A stretch of DNA of 64,000 bases from Geminicoccaceae bacterium (GCA_028285265.1 JANQPX010000039.1:1-64000), one strand, 5' to 3'. Shown: positions 26,549 to 35,796, counted from the stretch's first letter. Notes: generated by a model not told the origin, from the letters alone. Program-made: numbers and translations.

Positions 26549-27819
26549 TCGATCGCATCGTCCCATCGGTTACCGGCCATGTTCGGCGGGTTTTAGAACC
26601 GAAAGCGGTTTTGCTCTTTTTTGAAAGCGCTGGAAGCGCCCTCTATTTCATGGCGTTCACCTTCCATCTCTTAAGCCATGGCTATAGCTACAGCTTCATC
26701 TCTTGGACGATCGCCTCGACAGCCCTTGTCGGCGTGTTCTTGGGTCCGAGAATCGGCCTCCAGGTTGATCGCAGCCGATCTCGAAAGATGCTGCTCATCG
26801 CATCGCTCGCTACAATGAGCGGCGGGATCATGATCCAAGTCGCCGCCCCTGAGCTCGGTGGCAGCACCGACACCACGTCGATCCTTCTAGGCGTCGCCCT
26901 CTTCGCCCTCGCCTATAATCTTACCGTTCTCTTGCTCTCTCAGTATGTGCAGCCGACGCTTCGCCGAACAAGTGAAGCAGCCTATGCCTACGCGTCACGC
27001 ATCGGTGCCAGCGGCGCCGTCCTGTCGGCGATCATGGCTTTCTTGTTGTTTGAGCCGCTTGGACCAGCCGGGCTGATCGCCTTGGCCGCTGGCTTGATCC
27101 TCTTAAGCGCCTTCCTCGCGACGCTGATACCATCCCTTAATACCGACCCGGATAGCATGGCTCACGAGGAGCCAGAGGCCGTCCAGGGCTCGTCGCTGCA
27201 TTTCGTCTTCTCTGTTGTTCGCCGGGTTCCCTTTTTAATCATCTCCGTCATCACCGTCGCGCTGACGGTCGATGCCGTCGGCGCCAATCTGGAAAGCATC
27301 GTTGCCTATCTCGATGCCTTTCCCGTGCACTTCATCTTTGTCGCCTCGGCCTTTGAGGGTCTCTTATCGATGGCCGCGGCCGCGATCTATGGCGCACGTT
27401 TGACGAACGCCAAGCGGGACTTGCTCCTACCCTACACACTGTCCATCAGCCTGTTTCTCATGTCCTTTACATGTCTGCTCACGGTCAACATCCTCGGCGG
27501 TGGGTCGGGCGCGCTCCTGTTCTTTGCGTTCAGCTACATTGCAGGATCGGTTGCCAATAGCTGGTGGGGCATCGTCTCAGCGGTATGGATCAGGAGGAGT
27601 GCCGAAAACGGCGCTTATGCGAGAACGATGGCGGCCATCAAGGTACCAAGGGCGCTGATCACCTTCATTGGCGTCGGCACCGTCGGTGTTTCCTTGGATC
27701 AATCCGGCCTTGACGTTTGGCTTCTTGCCTGCATGGCCTCGATGGCGTTCTTACTTCTGTTGACTTACGTTCGATCGACAATGGACAGAGGCAACGCAGG
27801 AGCGGTGGACCGAGTATGA
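26545..27819 (+). CDS. MFS transporter (probable peptide exporter)
   Basis: A 424-residue protein with about twelve membrane segments and a central charged loop. LGPRIGLQVDRSRSRKMLL near residue 72 is the motif-A-like loop between helices 2 and 3 of the major facilitator superfamily. The ATG overlaps the previous stop (ATGA), so translation is coupled to the oxygenase gene. In a peptide pathway the natural role is export of the finished product or self-protection. No peptidase-containing ABC transporter is present, so the leader would have to be removed by another protease. The cargo is inferred. Confidence 0.75.
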   Translation: MIDRIVPSVTGHVRRVLEPKAVLLFFESAGSALYFMAFTFHLLSHGYSYSFISWTIASTALVGVFLGPRIGLQVDRSRSRKMLLIASLATMSGGIMIQVAAPELGGSTDTTSILLGVALFALAYNLTVLLLSQYVQPTLRRTSEAAYAYASRIGASGAVLSAIMAFLLFEPLGPAGLIALAAGLILLSAFLATLIPSLNTDPDSMAHEEPEAVQGSSLHFVFSVVRRVPFLIISVITVALTVDAVGANLESIVAYLDAFPVHFIFVASAFEGLLSMAAAAIYGARLTNAKRDLLLPYTLSISLFLMSFTCLLTVNILGGGSGALLFFAFSYIAGSVANSWWGIVSAVWIRRSAENGAYARTMAAIKVPRALITFIGVGTVGVSLDQSGLDVWLLACMASMAFLLLLTYVRSTMDRGNAGAVDRV

Positions 27820-28226
27820 CAACCATCATCGTCCGAGCCGCAACGTTGGCCGACTATCGGACAATCGTCGACTATGACGATTTTATCGGCGATCGCCGAA
27901 TCGACCTTCAATCAGGGGAGATCACGGTCGCCGACAGAAACGGTCAGTCCGCGATTGCTTATTGTCGGATTGCGCCGCAGCAGTTCCTGGGATGGCCGCT
28001 CCTTGCCGTTCTGTGTGTCAAGGATCAGCATCGACGGCACGGCGTCGGCTTGAAGCTGATCGAATCAGCGATCGCCGACACCCGATGGATCCGCCTCTAT
28101 ACCACGACAGAGGACAGCAATCGTGCCATGCGTGCACTTCTTGATCGCGTGGACGCAACCTGCATCGGTCATGCGGATCAACTGAATGTCGACGGCGAGC
28201 GAGAGCTTCTCTTCCGCCTGAAGTGA
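27816..28226 (+). CDS. GNAT-family N-acyltransferase
   Basis: A 136-residue single-domain GNAT protein. LLAVLCVKDQHRRHGVGLKLIESA is split here as the beta4 strand (LLAVLCV) and the acetyl-CoA pyrophosphate loop RRHGVG (motif A, Q/R-x-x-G-x-G) followed by helix alpha3. LYTTTEDSNRAMRALLDRV is motif B. The ATG at 27816 overlaps the transporter stop by four bases; a longer frame from 27717 lies inside the transporter gene and is rejected. In some ornithine-containing RiPPs (selidamides) GNAT enzymes acylate the ornithine side chain made by a peptide arginase, which makes a similar step here plausible. It could also be a self-immunity enzyme. Confidence 0.78.
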   Translation: MTTIIVRAATLADYRTIVDYDDFIGDRRIDLQSGEITVADRNGQSAIAYCRIAPQQFLGWPLLAVLCVKDQHRRHGVGLKLIESAIADTRWIRLYTTTEDSNRAMRALLDRVDATCIGHADQLNVDGERELLFRLK

Positions 28227-28501
28227 ACCCTTATCAGCGCGCCCACGGCAGAAGCTGACAGTCTCCGCCTGCCTACAGCCTTGGGCTCAGGTGCCTCGCA
28301 GCCGTTCAAATCCAACCCGCCCCGGATCAAGAATCGCGTCGCCCATGTCGTCGATCAACGCGCCATGCCACGATCGGAATAACCAATCCGAAAAAGCGTT
28401 AGCTGTTCAAGGCTTACATAACCTTTTAGTAGCATCCAATCGGCGCTTTCATTCTTTTTGATCCTCTGATGATACAAATCGAACCGGGGGGACCTTCTCC
28501 G

Positions 28502-29221
28502 ATGACAACGTCTTTGGATAGAGGAAAGAAAGTAAGCCTCATGGAAATAGAAAATTTAGTCATCGAAGCAATAAAGGGCGAGAAATTACTCCCTGGTGAA
28601 AAAATTTCAGCTCAAGACATCTCCGAAATTCTCAATGTCAGCCATATCCCTGTGAGAGAAGCCCTGGCTCATTTGTCGAGCCGAGACATCATACAACATG
28701 TCCCGGGCAACGGTTACTTTATTCCGTGCTATAATCTACATGACCTTATTGAAATTTATAATTTTCTCTACGAGATCGTCATCAGTTCCATCAATTTGTT
28801 CCGGGACAACCGCGAAAACAAAGTCAAACTGATATCATCTGTTGAAACATGCCAATTCAACGATAAGGCCATCTGGGAAAGCTGCCATGAGTCCGCGTTC
28901 TTCTCCGAGCAAATGCTGGAGAAGCTCGCCAAGCTCACCGACAATCGGTTCATGTTGGTTTCGATGAACGACTGTCTCTTGAGAACGTTCTTCATCAGAC
29001 GAGTCGACTTTGGAAAATCAGCCAGACGCGATTTCGTCCGAGAGATGATCTATCACGCCTCCGACTTGATTGACTGCAATAAATTCGACGAAGCATGCCG
29101 ATATATACGCGACGAAAAACCAAAGCGCCTTGCGATGCTCAGCGATATCTATGTCGAGTATCTCGCCAACATCCATAATGGCCGCCGCTTCTTGATCTGC
29201 AGCAACAGTCATCGGGCGTGA
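28502..29221 (+). CDS. GntR-family transcriptional regulator
   Basis: A 239-residue protein. Residues 12-75 are a GntR winged helix: IENLVIEAIKGEKLLPGEKI, then AQDISEILNVSHIPVREALAHL, whose VREAL recognition-helix end is diagnostic, then the wing HVPGNGYFIP. The rest is helical, like a divergent FCD-type ligand domain. I chose the ATG at 28502, preceded by GGGGGGACC; an ATG at 28469 is possible. It lies 275 bases after the peptide operon on the same strand, in sequence that is much more A+T rich. It may control that operon in response to a small acid, but no operator can be shown. Confidence 0.78.
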   Translation: MTTSLDRGKKVSLMEIENLVIEAIKGEKLLPGEKISAQDISEILNVSHIPVREALAHLSSRDIIQHVPGNGYFIPCYNLHDLIEIYNFLYEIVISSINLFRDNRENKVKLISSVETCQFNDKAIWESCHESAFFSEQMLEKLAKLTDNRFMLVSMNDCLLRTFFIRRVDFGKSARRDFVREMIYHASDLIDCNKFDEACRYIRDEKPKRLAMLSDIYVEYLANIHNGRRFLICSNSHRA

Positions 29222-29639
29222 CATCAGAAATTCCGGCGAGACGACACGCAAACAAGATCGCAACGAATCAGGGGAGCGAACCAGGGAGCGTCGCGGAGAC
29301 GAACCTCTGAGCTCACGCCTCCTCACGTCTTGAAGGCGTCAAGACCAAAAGCCCCTCCCCTCATGCTCACCGATCGGCGTGGAAAGGAGCCGTCTGGCGA
29401 AGGTCACGTAGCGCCTCTCGGCGACCTCCAAGAGGCGTGCGGAACCAAACAGCAACTAAAACGAGAATTTTTGTGAGATTTTCCAAGACAAAAGCCTGGA
29501 ATTTCATTGCAAAAAATTCAGTCATTTTAAAAAGTTACGCGGAGCAATTGGCTTCATTCCGAAACGATAGTGTATTCAATTATTAGTTGAAACGAGCTAT
29601 AGAGAAGATGTCCTCAACGCATGAAGAGAGTTCAAACGA
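29222..29639. other. Non-coding stretch upstream of radC-like gene
   Basis: No plausible gene on either strand. The second half (about 29450-29600) is A+T rich and likely holds the promoter of the radC-like gene. I see no repeat or terminator of note. Confidence 0.4.
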
Positions 29640-30443
29640 ATGAACCTATCGAATGAATGCGGGCAACAAGCCGCTAACGATAATGATCACCACATGCTCA
29701 TGGCCAGCAACAGTCGTCTTCAATTCTTGGGCGGACAACATCCTGCTCATCTTTCGGTGGCAGGGCATGACGCTTTTGACTTCGGGACGTTTTTGTCCCG
29801 CAATCTTGCGATGTTCCGTAGCTGTAATACCGATGACTTCAGCGAGGTTGAATGCCTCGAATGCCTGATTTCCTTTAGTTCGAAACAGGCCGATGCGCGA
29901 ACCCTGGCAGAACAGGCGATGGCGACCTACGGCTCGCTCGCCAGGGTCTTTCAGCAGCCAAGCCAAGAACTTTGCGAGATGCTGGGCTTGGACGCCATGA
30001 CCGCCTTTTTGATGAAAATCACCAAGACCAGTATGAAGCATCTTGTTGCGCCTTGCTCCAATGGCAGGCGGGAGATCGCCTCACACGACGCTCTCGTTGA
30101 GTATCTCTCCTTAGACTTTCGTGATGCCGACCAAGAAATCCTGAAAGTGATCTACCTCGATGCCAAATGTAAGGTGATCCAGGACGAGGAGATGTCCCGA
30201 GGAACGGTCGACACCGTGCCGGTGTATCCAAGAGAAATCGGCAAACGGGCGCTGAGCTGCGCTGCCCATTCCGTCATCTTGGCCCATAATCATCTCACCG
30301 ACGATCCAACGCCGAGCAACAGCGACATTGAAGCCACGATCAGGATCAATGCAGCGCTTCAAAGCCTCGACATCGTCCTCAACGACCATGTGATCATTGC
30401 TCATGACCAATCGTTCAGCATGCGTGCCGAAGGCCTCTTTTAA
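29640..30443 (+). CDS. RadC-like JAB/MPN domain protein
   Basis: A 267-residue protein. A helix-hairpin-helix-like part lies at about residues 80-130 (FQQPSQELCEMLGLDAMTAF). The C-terminal JAB domain carries the metal-binding set AHNHLTDDPTPSNSD (His-x-His and Ser-x-x-Asp), with a glutamate just upstream in YPREIGKRAL. RadC proteins were once linked to DNA repair, but their function is uncertain, and many copies are carried on mobile elements. The 70-residue N-terminus is not part of the usual family. It stands alone in an accessory region, with AAGAGAG before the start. Confidence 0.8.
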   Translation: MNLSNECGQQAANDNDHHMLMASNSRLQFLGGQHPAHLSVAGHDAFDFGTFLSRNLAMFRSCNTDDFSEVECLECLISFSSKQADARTLAEQAMATYGSLARVFQQPSQELCEMLGLDAMTAFLMKITKTSMKHLVAPCSNGRREIASHDALVEYLSLDFRDADQEILKVIYLDAKCKVIQDEEMSRGTVDTVPVYPREIGKRALSCAAHSVILAHNHLTDDPTPSNSDIEATIRINAALQSLDIVLNDHVIIAHDQSFSMRAEGLF

Positions 30444-31221
30444 GGGGCCAGGACGGCTTTCTCCGGGCGAGAGGTTGGCGCAACGACGGCTGCCGGCGTT
30501 CGACTATGGTGCCTCAGCGTCAGGCACCGATTGGACGCCTAGCCCCTCCTTACCGAGCCGGGCGGGACCGCCAGAGAAAGTGAAGAACGCTCATCGCCAT
30601 CAATGCTCTTTGGTGTCCAGCAAGACGCATTAATGCTCCACCACCATCGGCGCCGGTTATCATACCGAGAAAACATCAAGCAGAATCGGGACGACCTCCG
30701 AACCGCCTTTGATCAGGCGGCGGGTTCTGGACCTTCCTGCTGTCGGTCGTCATTGGCTGTCAGGAAATTATGGTTGTCGCCCAACAGGCAGATCCCATAA
30801 CGAAACCATAAGTCGCTTGCCCACCGATCCAGCTCGACGATTCGACTGGCACCGGCAAGGCACATTCGGTCGAATTGCTGTTGCGTCTCTGGGCTCACAA
30901 AAAGCAGCGCGTTTAAGGGCATGGTTTAGGCACCCACCAAACATCGACGATTTGCAACCTATCTTAGCAAAGCATCCTTCTTAAACAACTTATGATTGAT
31001 AGATTCATGTCTCATTCGAGCAACACAACGTGAACATTGTCAGTCTACCAGCCATGGTGGTTGGCTCTATAACATCGGTCACATTCGGTGGATTTTTTCG
31101 AAAGCCTGTCGATGACCTGATAGCGGCCGATCTCGGTGATCAACGCTTGCCTGTCAGGAGTGCATGAAGAGCGGCGGGGAACAGAGACCTCGACCTCGAG
31201 ACACGGGTCGAAGCATCCTGC
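30444..31221. other. Accessory stretch with at most one small ORF
   Basis: Between the radC-like gene and the minus-strand glycosyltransferase-like gene I see no convincing gene apart from the weak minus-strand ORF at 30713-30922. No direct or inverted repeat stands out. The region reads like eroded accessory DNA. Confidence 0.35.
30713..30922 (-). CDS. Small hypothetical protein (weak)
   Basis: A 69-residue frame with fairly normal amino-acid composition: hydrophobic start (MPLNALLFVSPETQQQF), central Trp and Cys residues and an acidic tail. There is no family match that I recognise and only a weak GGTGGGTG element before the start. It may be a fragment of an older gene. Confidence 0.3.
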   Translation of the reverse strand: MPLNALLFVSPETQQQFDRMCLAGASRIVELDRWASDLWFRYGICLLGDNHNFLTANDDRQQEGPEPAA

Positions 31222-32184
31222 TCACCGCCCTCCTCTATCGTCGGCGGCAACAAGCCGCCGCTGCTCCAGCCATCGACGCATTTCAGCAAATTGTTGGTCG
31301 ATGACCTCGCTCTTCGCGAAGGTGACGCCATAGTGGCGGGCATGCCGACGATAGATCTGGTTAAACCGCAATCCCCGCACCTTGGTCGCCTCGGGCGTGG
31401 TGATACACATGACAGGCAGACCCTCATGAACCAGCCGTGCGGCAACCAGCGACGTGCTGGGACAACCGATAACGGCCGTCGGTCGCATCAACTCCAGGAC
31501 CTCCTCGGCACAAACGACTTGGTTGGCGAGATAGGTCTGGCCACTGACATTGAGACCGCCTGACCGCTTGGTTGCGATATACCGCTCAATGCCGGTCTCG
31601 TCGGCAATTCGCTCGGCGGTCAGATCAAACCCCTCAATGATCAGGGTGTCAGGCTGTTGTTGATCGAACAGACTCGTCAAAAAGCTCTGCTTAGCCTTTG
31701 CCATGGGAAAGGGCCCAACAGGCAGGCTGCGTTTGGCATATGGGCTGATGCGCGGATAGAACTGGCTGAACTCAATATCGACACGACAAAACCGAAGCAG
31801 CGACATCACGGTGATGCCTTTGATCAGCTTCACCCGTGATTTTGCCAGGACCGCACGCTGCAATTCCCACATCGAAAACTGATCACCGAGACCGTCGGTC
31901 AAATGAACGATCGTGCTGGCTCTCCGCAACTGCGGAACCGCTCGATAAAAGGCGCTGGAACGATAAATCGGCAAGGCGACGATATCGGCCTCTTCCGCAA
32001 GGAGCGTCCGGATTGCCGCATGATCGTCGATGTCAAAGATCGAGAGATCCAACGCCACCGACGGACAGATTTCTGTCAGAATCTGCCTGGCCTCATTGGG
32101 AACGATTTGACCCTGAGCGACAAAAAGATTGAGCCGAAGCTGGCTCACCCCAAAATGCCGGACGCAAGTGACCAGTTCCTGCAA
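31222..32184 (-). CDS. Unknown protein, possibly glycosyltransferase-like
   Basis: A 320-residue protein with alternating beta strands and helices like a Rossmann-type enzyme but no family signature that I can name with confidence. Points of interest are TIVHLTDGLGDQFSMW near residue 92, PDTLIIEGFDLTAERIADE near 175, and AVIGCPSTSLVAARLVHEGLPV near 255. The last resembles the donor-side GxxST loop of polysialyltransferase/GT52-like enzymes. It is divergent from the GT4 gene at 32652, with an A+T-rich promoter region between. A role in capsule or surface glycan synthesis is a guess. Confidence 0.55.
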   Translation of the reverse strand: MQELVTCVRHFGVSQLRLNLFVAQGQIVPNEARQILTEICPSVALDLSIFDIDDHAAIRTLLAEEADIVALPIYRSSAFYRAVPQLRRASTIVHLTDGLGDQFSMWELQRAVLAKSRVKLIKGITVMSLLRFCRVDIEFSQFYPRISPYAKRSLPVGPFPMAKAKQSFLTSLFDQQQPDTLIIEGFDLTAERIADETGIERYIATKRSGGLNVSGQTYLANQVVCAEEVLELMRPTAVIGCPSTSLVAARLVHEGLPVMCITTPEATKVRGLRFNQIYRRHARHYGVTFAKSEVIDQQFAEMRRWLEQRRLVAADDRGGR

Positions 32185-32397
32185 ATGAGCCTGTTTGCTC
32201 AGAAACGCGATGAGTTTAGCCAGCCTTCAATCCTTCATATCTGGCGCTGAAATGGCCACGACATCGCCGAAAGCGGCGTCCTGCCTCTGCCTCCATGGCG
32301 GACCCCACCATCGGCAGCTCGAGACAGAGCACGGTCGCTTGGATCTGGCGTAAGGGTCATATCGTGGTTGCAGCAACGTAATCAACTTTTGCTTTAG

Positions 32398-32414
32398 AAA
32401 ATCATCATGATTTT
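32398..32414. promoter_or_regulatory. Inverted repeat in divergent promoter region
   Basis: AAAATCA and TGATTTT form a perfect seven-base inverted repeat around a three-base centre, in an A+T-rich gap between two divergent genes (31222-32184 minus, 32652-33965 plus). A third TGATTTTT copy follows. This looks like an operator, but no regulator is identified. Confidence 0.35.
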
Positions 32415-32651
32415 GAATGATTTTTCAAAGCTAACGCAAATCATGCAAAGAATAAAAATAAATTTTCGGTTTGATTCCCCCATATTCTCTATCTTATAAA
32501 GAGATACATCTATGGTTGAATCTTCGATTGATCGCTTTTCAACATCGTTTGCGTATATCCGATGGGATTCTGTTGGGCACGCCCAGCCAGCGTCGATCGG
32601 ATTACAGGCAAAACACCGTGCAGCCTTCTAAGCTTATCGATAAGGCAAGTT

Positions 32652-33965
32652 ATGAAGACGACGAAGAAAGTTGTTGTTTCCAATGGATTTAATCGGTTCC
32701 ATCTCATGCATGCGGCGGCCGAGCTTGATCGTTTAGGCGAGCTCGCAACCTGCTTTACCGGCTTCTATCCCAGCCCCTTTTGGAAAACCTGCCTTAAAGC
32801 AAGCCGGCTCAATCAGGTCGCACGCTTTTCTCGGCTGAATGACCGCGGCGTCTCTTTGCGGAAAGGCCGGATGGTCGCCATGCCTTGGATCGAGGCGCTT
32901 AATGCCGTTGGCACGTCAATGGGCAGCGAATGGCTCAAGACAACGGCGCGCCATGCGTTCGCGCGGCGTGCTGCCAAACGCCTTCCCCGCCTCGGTGCGT
33001 CGATCTTTCACTATCGCTCCGGCTTTGGTCATCACGCCGTCAAGATGGCCAAGGCGCATGGCATGATCGCCCTTTGCGACCACTCGATCGCACATCCCGA
33101 CATGGTCGAGTTTCTGGTCAATCACCAAGGTCGCTATCCCCGTTCCCATGAAATCCCCCATCTTGGACCGCTTTGGCGAGATATCGCCTCCGATGTGCGC
33201 CAAGCGGATGCAACCTTGGTCGTTTCGGACTTCGTGCGGGATACCTTCATTCAGCGAGGCTATGACCCGTCGCGCCTGCACGTCATCTATCTCGGCGTCG
33301 ACGATAACTTCGTCACCTGCCTCGATGACCTGATCGCCAGAGGCTGGCCTCCTCCGAAGACAGACGACAGCCTTCGCCTCACCTTCGCAGGCACGATTAG
33401 CCGACGAAAGGGTGTGCCTGAACTGGCCCAAGCGCTCGAAGGTTTATCAGACCTTCCATGGACGCTCGATCTGATTGGCCCGGTTGACGACGATATCAGC
33501 AGCGATCACGCGTCCTTCCTGAAGGATCCGCGGGTGCGTCTCAAAGGCGTCGTTAGCCGGCATGACTTGGCAAAAAATCTTCTCGCCGCCGACGTCTTAT
33601 TGTTTCCGAGCCTTGCCGAGGGGTCGGCGCGGGTCGTGTTCGATGCGCTTGCAGCCGGCTGCTATGTAATCACGACAAAGAATGCGGGATCGATCGTCCA
33701 GGACAAGGTTCACGGAGCGTTGGTCGCACCTGGCGACGTTCGGGCGATTCAACATGCCCTCTACGCTGCAGCAGCCGACGAAGACAGAATGGTAGCGATC
33801 GGTGAAGCAAACGCGCGGGAACTGCGTCGAGATTGGCGGCAGAGCCAGTATGGCGGCAAGCTCAAGGTGCTTTACGAAGAACTCCTCTCAAAAGCCCCGA
33901 TCAGGCCATCCCAAGCTCCCTTCAGCGAGCCCCACCCTCACGCACGGGCGTTCGCTCCGGGTTAG
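32652..33965 (+). CDS. Glycosyltransferase family 4
   Basis: A 437-residue GT-B protein. The acceptor half begins KKVVVSNGFNRFHLMHAAAEL and has IFHYRSGFGHHAVKMAKAHG. The donor half shows LRLTFAGTISRRKGVPELAQA near residue 238, VVSRHDLAKNLLAADVLLFP near 300, and PSLAEGSARVVFDALAAGC, where GT4 donor-binding acidic residues sit (one of the usual glutamates is Asp). I chose the ATG at 32652; a longer frame starts 30 codons earlier with no ribosome binding site. It is outside the main polysaccharide cluster and may serve a different glycan. Confidence 0.8.
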   Translation: MKTTKKVVVSNGFNRFHLMHAAAELDRLGELATCFTGFYPSPFWKTCLKASRLNQVARFSRLNDRGVSLRKGRMVAMPWIEALNAVGTSMGSEWLKTTARHAFARRAAKRLPRLGASIFHYRSGFGHHAVKMAKAHGMIALCDHSIAHPDMVEFLVNHQGRYPRSHEIPHLGPLWRDIASDVRQADATLVVSDFVRDTFIQRGYDPSRLHVIYLGVDDNFVTCLDDLIARGWPPPKTDDSLRLTFAGTISRRKGVPELAQALEGLSDLPWTLDLIGPVDDDISSDHASFLKDPRVRLKGVVSRHDLAKNLLAADVLLFPSLAEGSARVVFDALAAGCYVITTKNAGSIVQDKVHGALVAPGDVRAIQHALYAAAADEDRMVAIGEANARELRRDWRQSQYGGKLKVLYEELLSKAPIRPSQAPFSEPHPHARAFAPG

Positions 33966-34087
33966 GGCGGCCGTTCCGAGACGGCTGCCCAACCGACGGC
34001 GGGTCAACATGCGCCGATATGGCTCGTTAACCCTACGTTAACCAAAGATTGCCACACTTGTCCTGGTAATGAGGCCAGGAGGCTGTG

Positions 34088-34255
34088 ATGGAACGTGTCT
34101 TGATCCTGATCCGACCTTATGCGTTCGACCGGACGTTAGATCTGCAATGCCGGGAAGGCTTTTCGGTGATCGAGCTCGATCATTGGTGGCTCGAGATCTA
34201 CCAGGACTATGGCCTGACGCTCACGGCGGAGAATGATAATCGTCTCGCCGCCTAG
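34088..34255 (+). CDS. Small hypothetical protein (55 residues)
   Basis: A short ORF with an excellent ribosome binding site (CCAGGAGGCTGTG before ATG). The product begins MERVLILIRPYAFDR and includes LDHWWLEIYQDYGLTL. It is soluble and acidic towards the C-terminus. I do not recognise it. The strong translation signal and stand-alone position after the GT4 gene support a real gene. Confidence 0.5.
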   Translation: MERVLILIRPYAFDRTLDLQCREGFSVIELDHWWLEIYQDYGLTLTAENDNRLAA

Positions 34256-34457
34256 CCCCTAACGAAGCGGGCTGCACCTGCATGGCAAATCATGAAGGTG
34301 TCCACCACGCGCCCTTTCTCGCAGACGTGCCGCTATGGCCCAGGGTCGATGAGCTAAAGGCCTGTCAGCAACACTCGACCGGTTCGCGTTGTCAGACGGA
34401 TATGTTGGGCTCGCTGCATCAGTGACCGCCTTGAAGCCGTTTCTGCCTCATATGGCG

Positions 34458-34736
34458 TCAGCGGATGAGGCAGAGTTCGTCCAGCACAATCTCTTGATCG
34501 TCTTCCGGTTCCGCGTGCTCGACGTCATTGCTAAAGCGAGCAAGAAGATCCAACTGCCAGCGCTCCACCGAGATGAAGATCTCGCCTGGGGTCTTGTCGG
34601 TCGGCGCCGCCTCGAGACTTCCTTGCCTGACCAAGCTTTTCAGAAAAGCGCGCGCGACAACGCCTTTTTCATACCCACTAAGATTGCCAAACTGGTCCAA
34701 GAGATGCTGGTGCTTATCCGATGGCTTTAGCGGCAT
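34458..34736 (-). CDS. Small hypothetical protein (92 residues)
   Basis: A 92-residue helical, mostly acidic protein (MPLKPSDKHQHLLDQFGNLS, then AFLKSLVRQGSLEAAPTDK). AAGGAG lies seven bases before the ATG at 34736, which supports this start over one 11 codons upstream. No membrane segment or signal peptide is visible. I cannot assign a family. A plus-strand frame over the same region has weaker signals and is taken as a shadow. Confidence 0.5.
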   Translation of the reverse strand: MPLKPSDKHQHLLDQFGNLSGYEKGVVARAFLKSLVRQGSLEAAPTDKTPGEIFISVERWQLDLLARFSNDVEHAEPEDDQEIVLDELCLIR

Positions 34737-34965
34737 CACGGGTCTCCTTATCAAACTGCTGGAGACCATGAATCAGGATGGTTAAAAGACGGTTAACGGC
34801 TTGCTCTTTTTTCGTGGGTTGATGCGAAACGTCGCGATCCGATTGAAAGCCAGAACCTCATCCGATGGTGATATGGCTTGCGTGCCGACGATGGAATTGT
34901 CGCTTCCTATCGAGACGATTCGTTCATCCGCCTCAGCATCAACGATGTCAAATCCTCACGGTTGC

Positions 34966-35788
34966 TCATGTGCGCCAGCGCAGCATGCGCTTTTCCAATT
35001 GTCCGATCACGATGCTGACGAGAAGACCGAGCAAGGAGAGGATCACGACGCCGGCGAACAGCCGTTCAAGATCATAGAGCGAGCCTGCCTCCAGGATGTA
35101 GGCGCCGATCCCATATTCAGCACCCAACATTTCGGCAGCTACTAGAAGAATGATGGCGATCGCAAGACTGATCCGAAGTCCGGACAAAATGCCAGGCATG
35201 GCTCCTGGCAACACGATTTTCCATACGATCGAGGCCCATGAAAGACCAAAGCTTTGGCCCATGCGGATCAGCGTACGGTCGACATTATCGACCGCGCCAT
35301 AGGTCGCAACCACCGTCGGGGTAAAGGTGCCAAAGGCGATCAGCGCATATTTTGATCCCTCATCAATACCGAACCAGATGACGAAGAGCGGCAAAAGCGC
35401 GATTTTCGGGATGGGAAAAATCGCTGCAATCAACGGAGCGAGCCCCGAACGGACATAGGAGAACAGACCGATCAGAACGCCGGTCGCAATGCCGATGCTG
35501 ACGCCGATGAGGGCACCGACCACAAGGCGTGTGAGCGAGGGCAAGAGATGCTTGAAGAGAAGACCGGACTGATAGAGCTCTTGGAAGGTCTGCAGCACAT
35601 CTGAGGGGCGCGGCAAGGTCAGCGCCGAGATCCACTCCGATCGTGTTCCCCACTCGATGAGCAAGATCAGCGCTGCGAAGACCAAAAAACCAACCCATCG
35701 GCGGGTGCTGGGCACAAAGCCACCGCCACGAAACCGCACCTCATTGGCTTGGTTGCCGACGTCTGGATCGGTCGGGACAGACCTTTCG

Positions 35789-35796
<8 letters not shown>
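34966..35796 (-). CDS. ABC transporter permease (SsuC/TauC type)
   Basis: A 276-residue inner-membrane protein with six membrane segments of the BPD_transp_1 family. The cytoplasmic EAA loop is visible as LPGAMPGILSGLRISLAIA near residue 210, the contact site for the ATPase. PLFVIWFGIDEGSKYALIAF is typical for the sulfonate/nitrate/thiamine-precursor (SsuC, TauC, NrtB, ThiX) subgroup. Its start overlaps the ATPase gene end by eight bases. It is the last gene of a three-gene importer operon. Confidence 0.88.
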
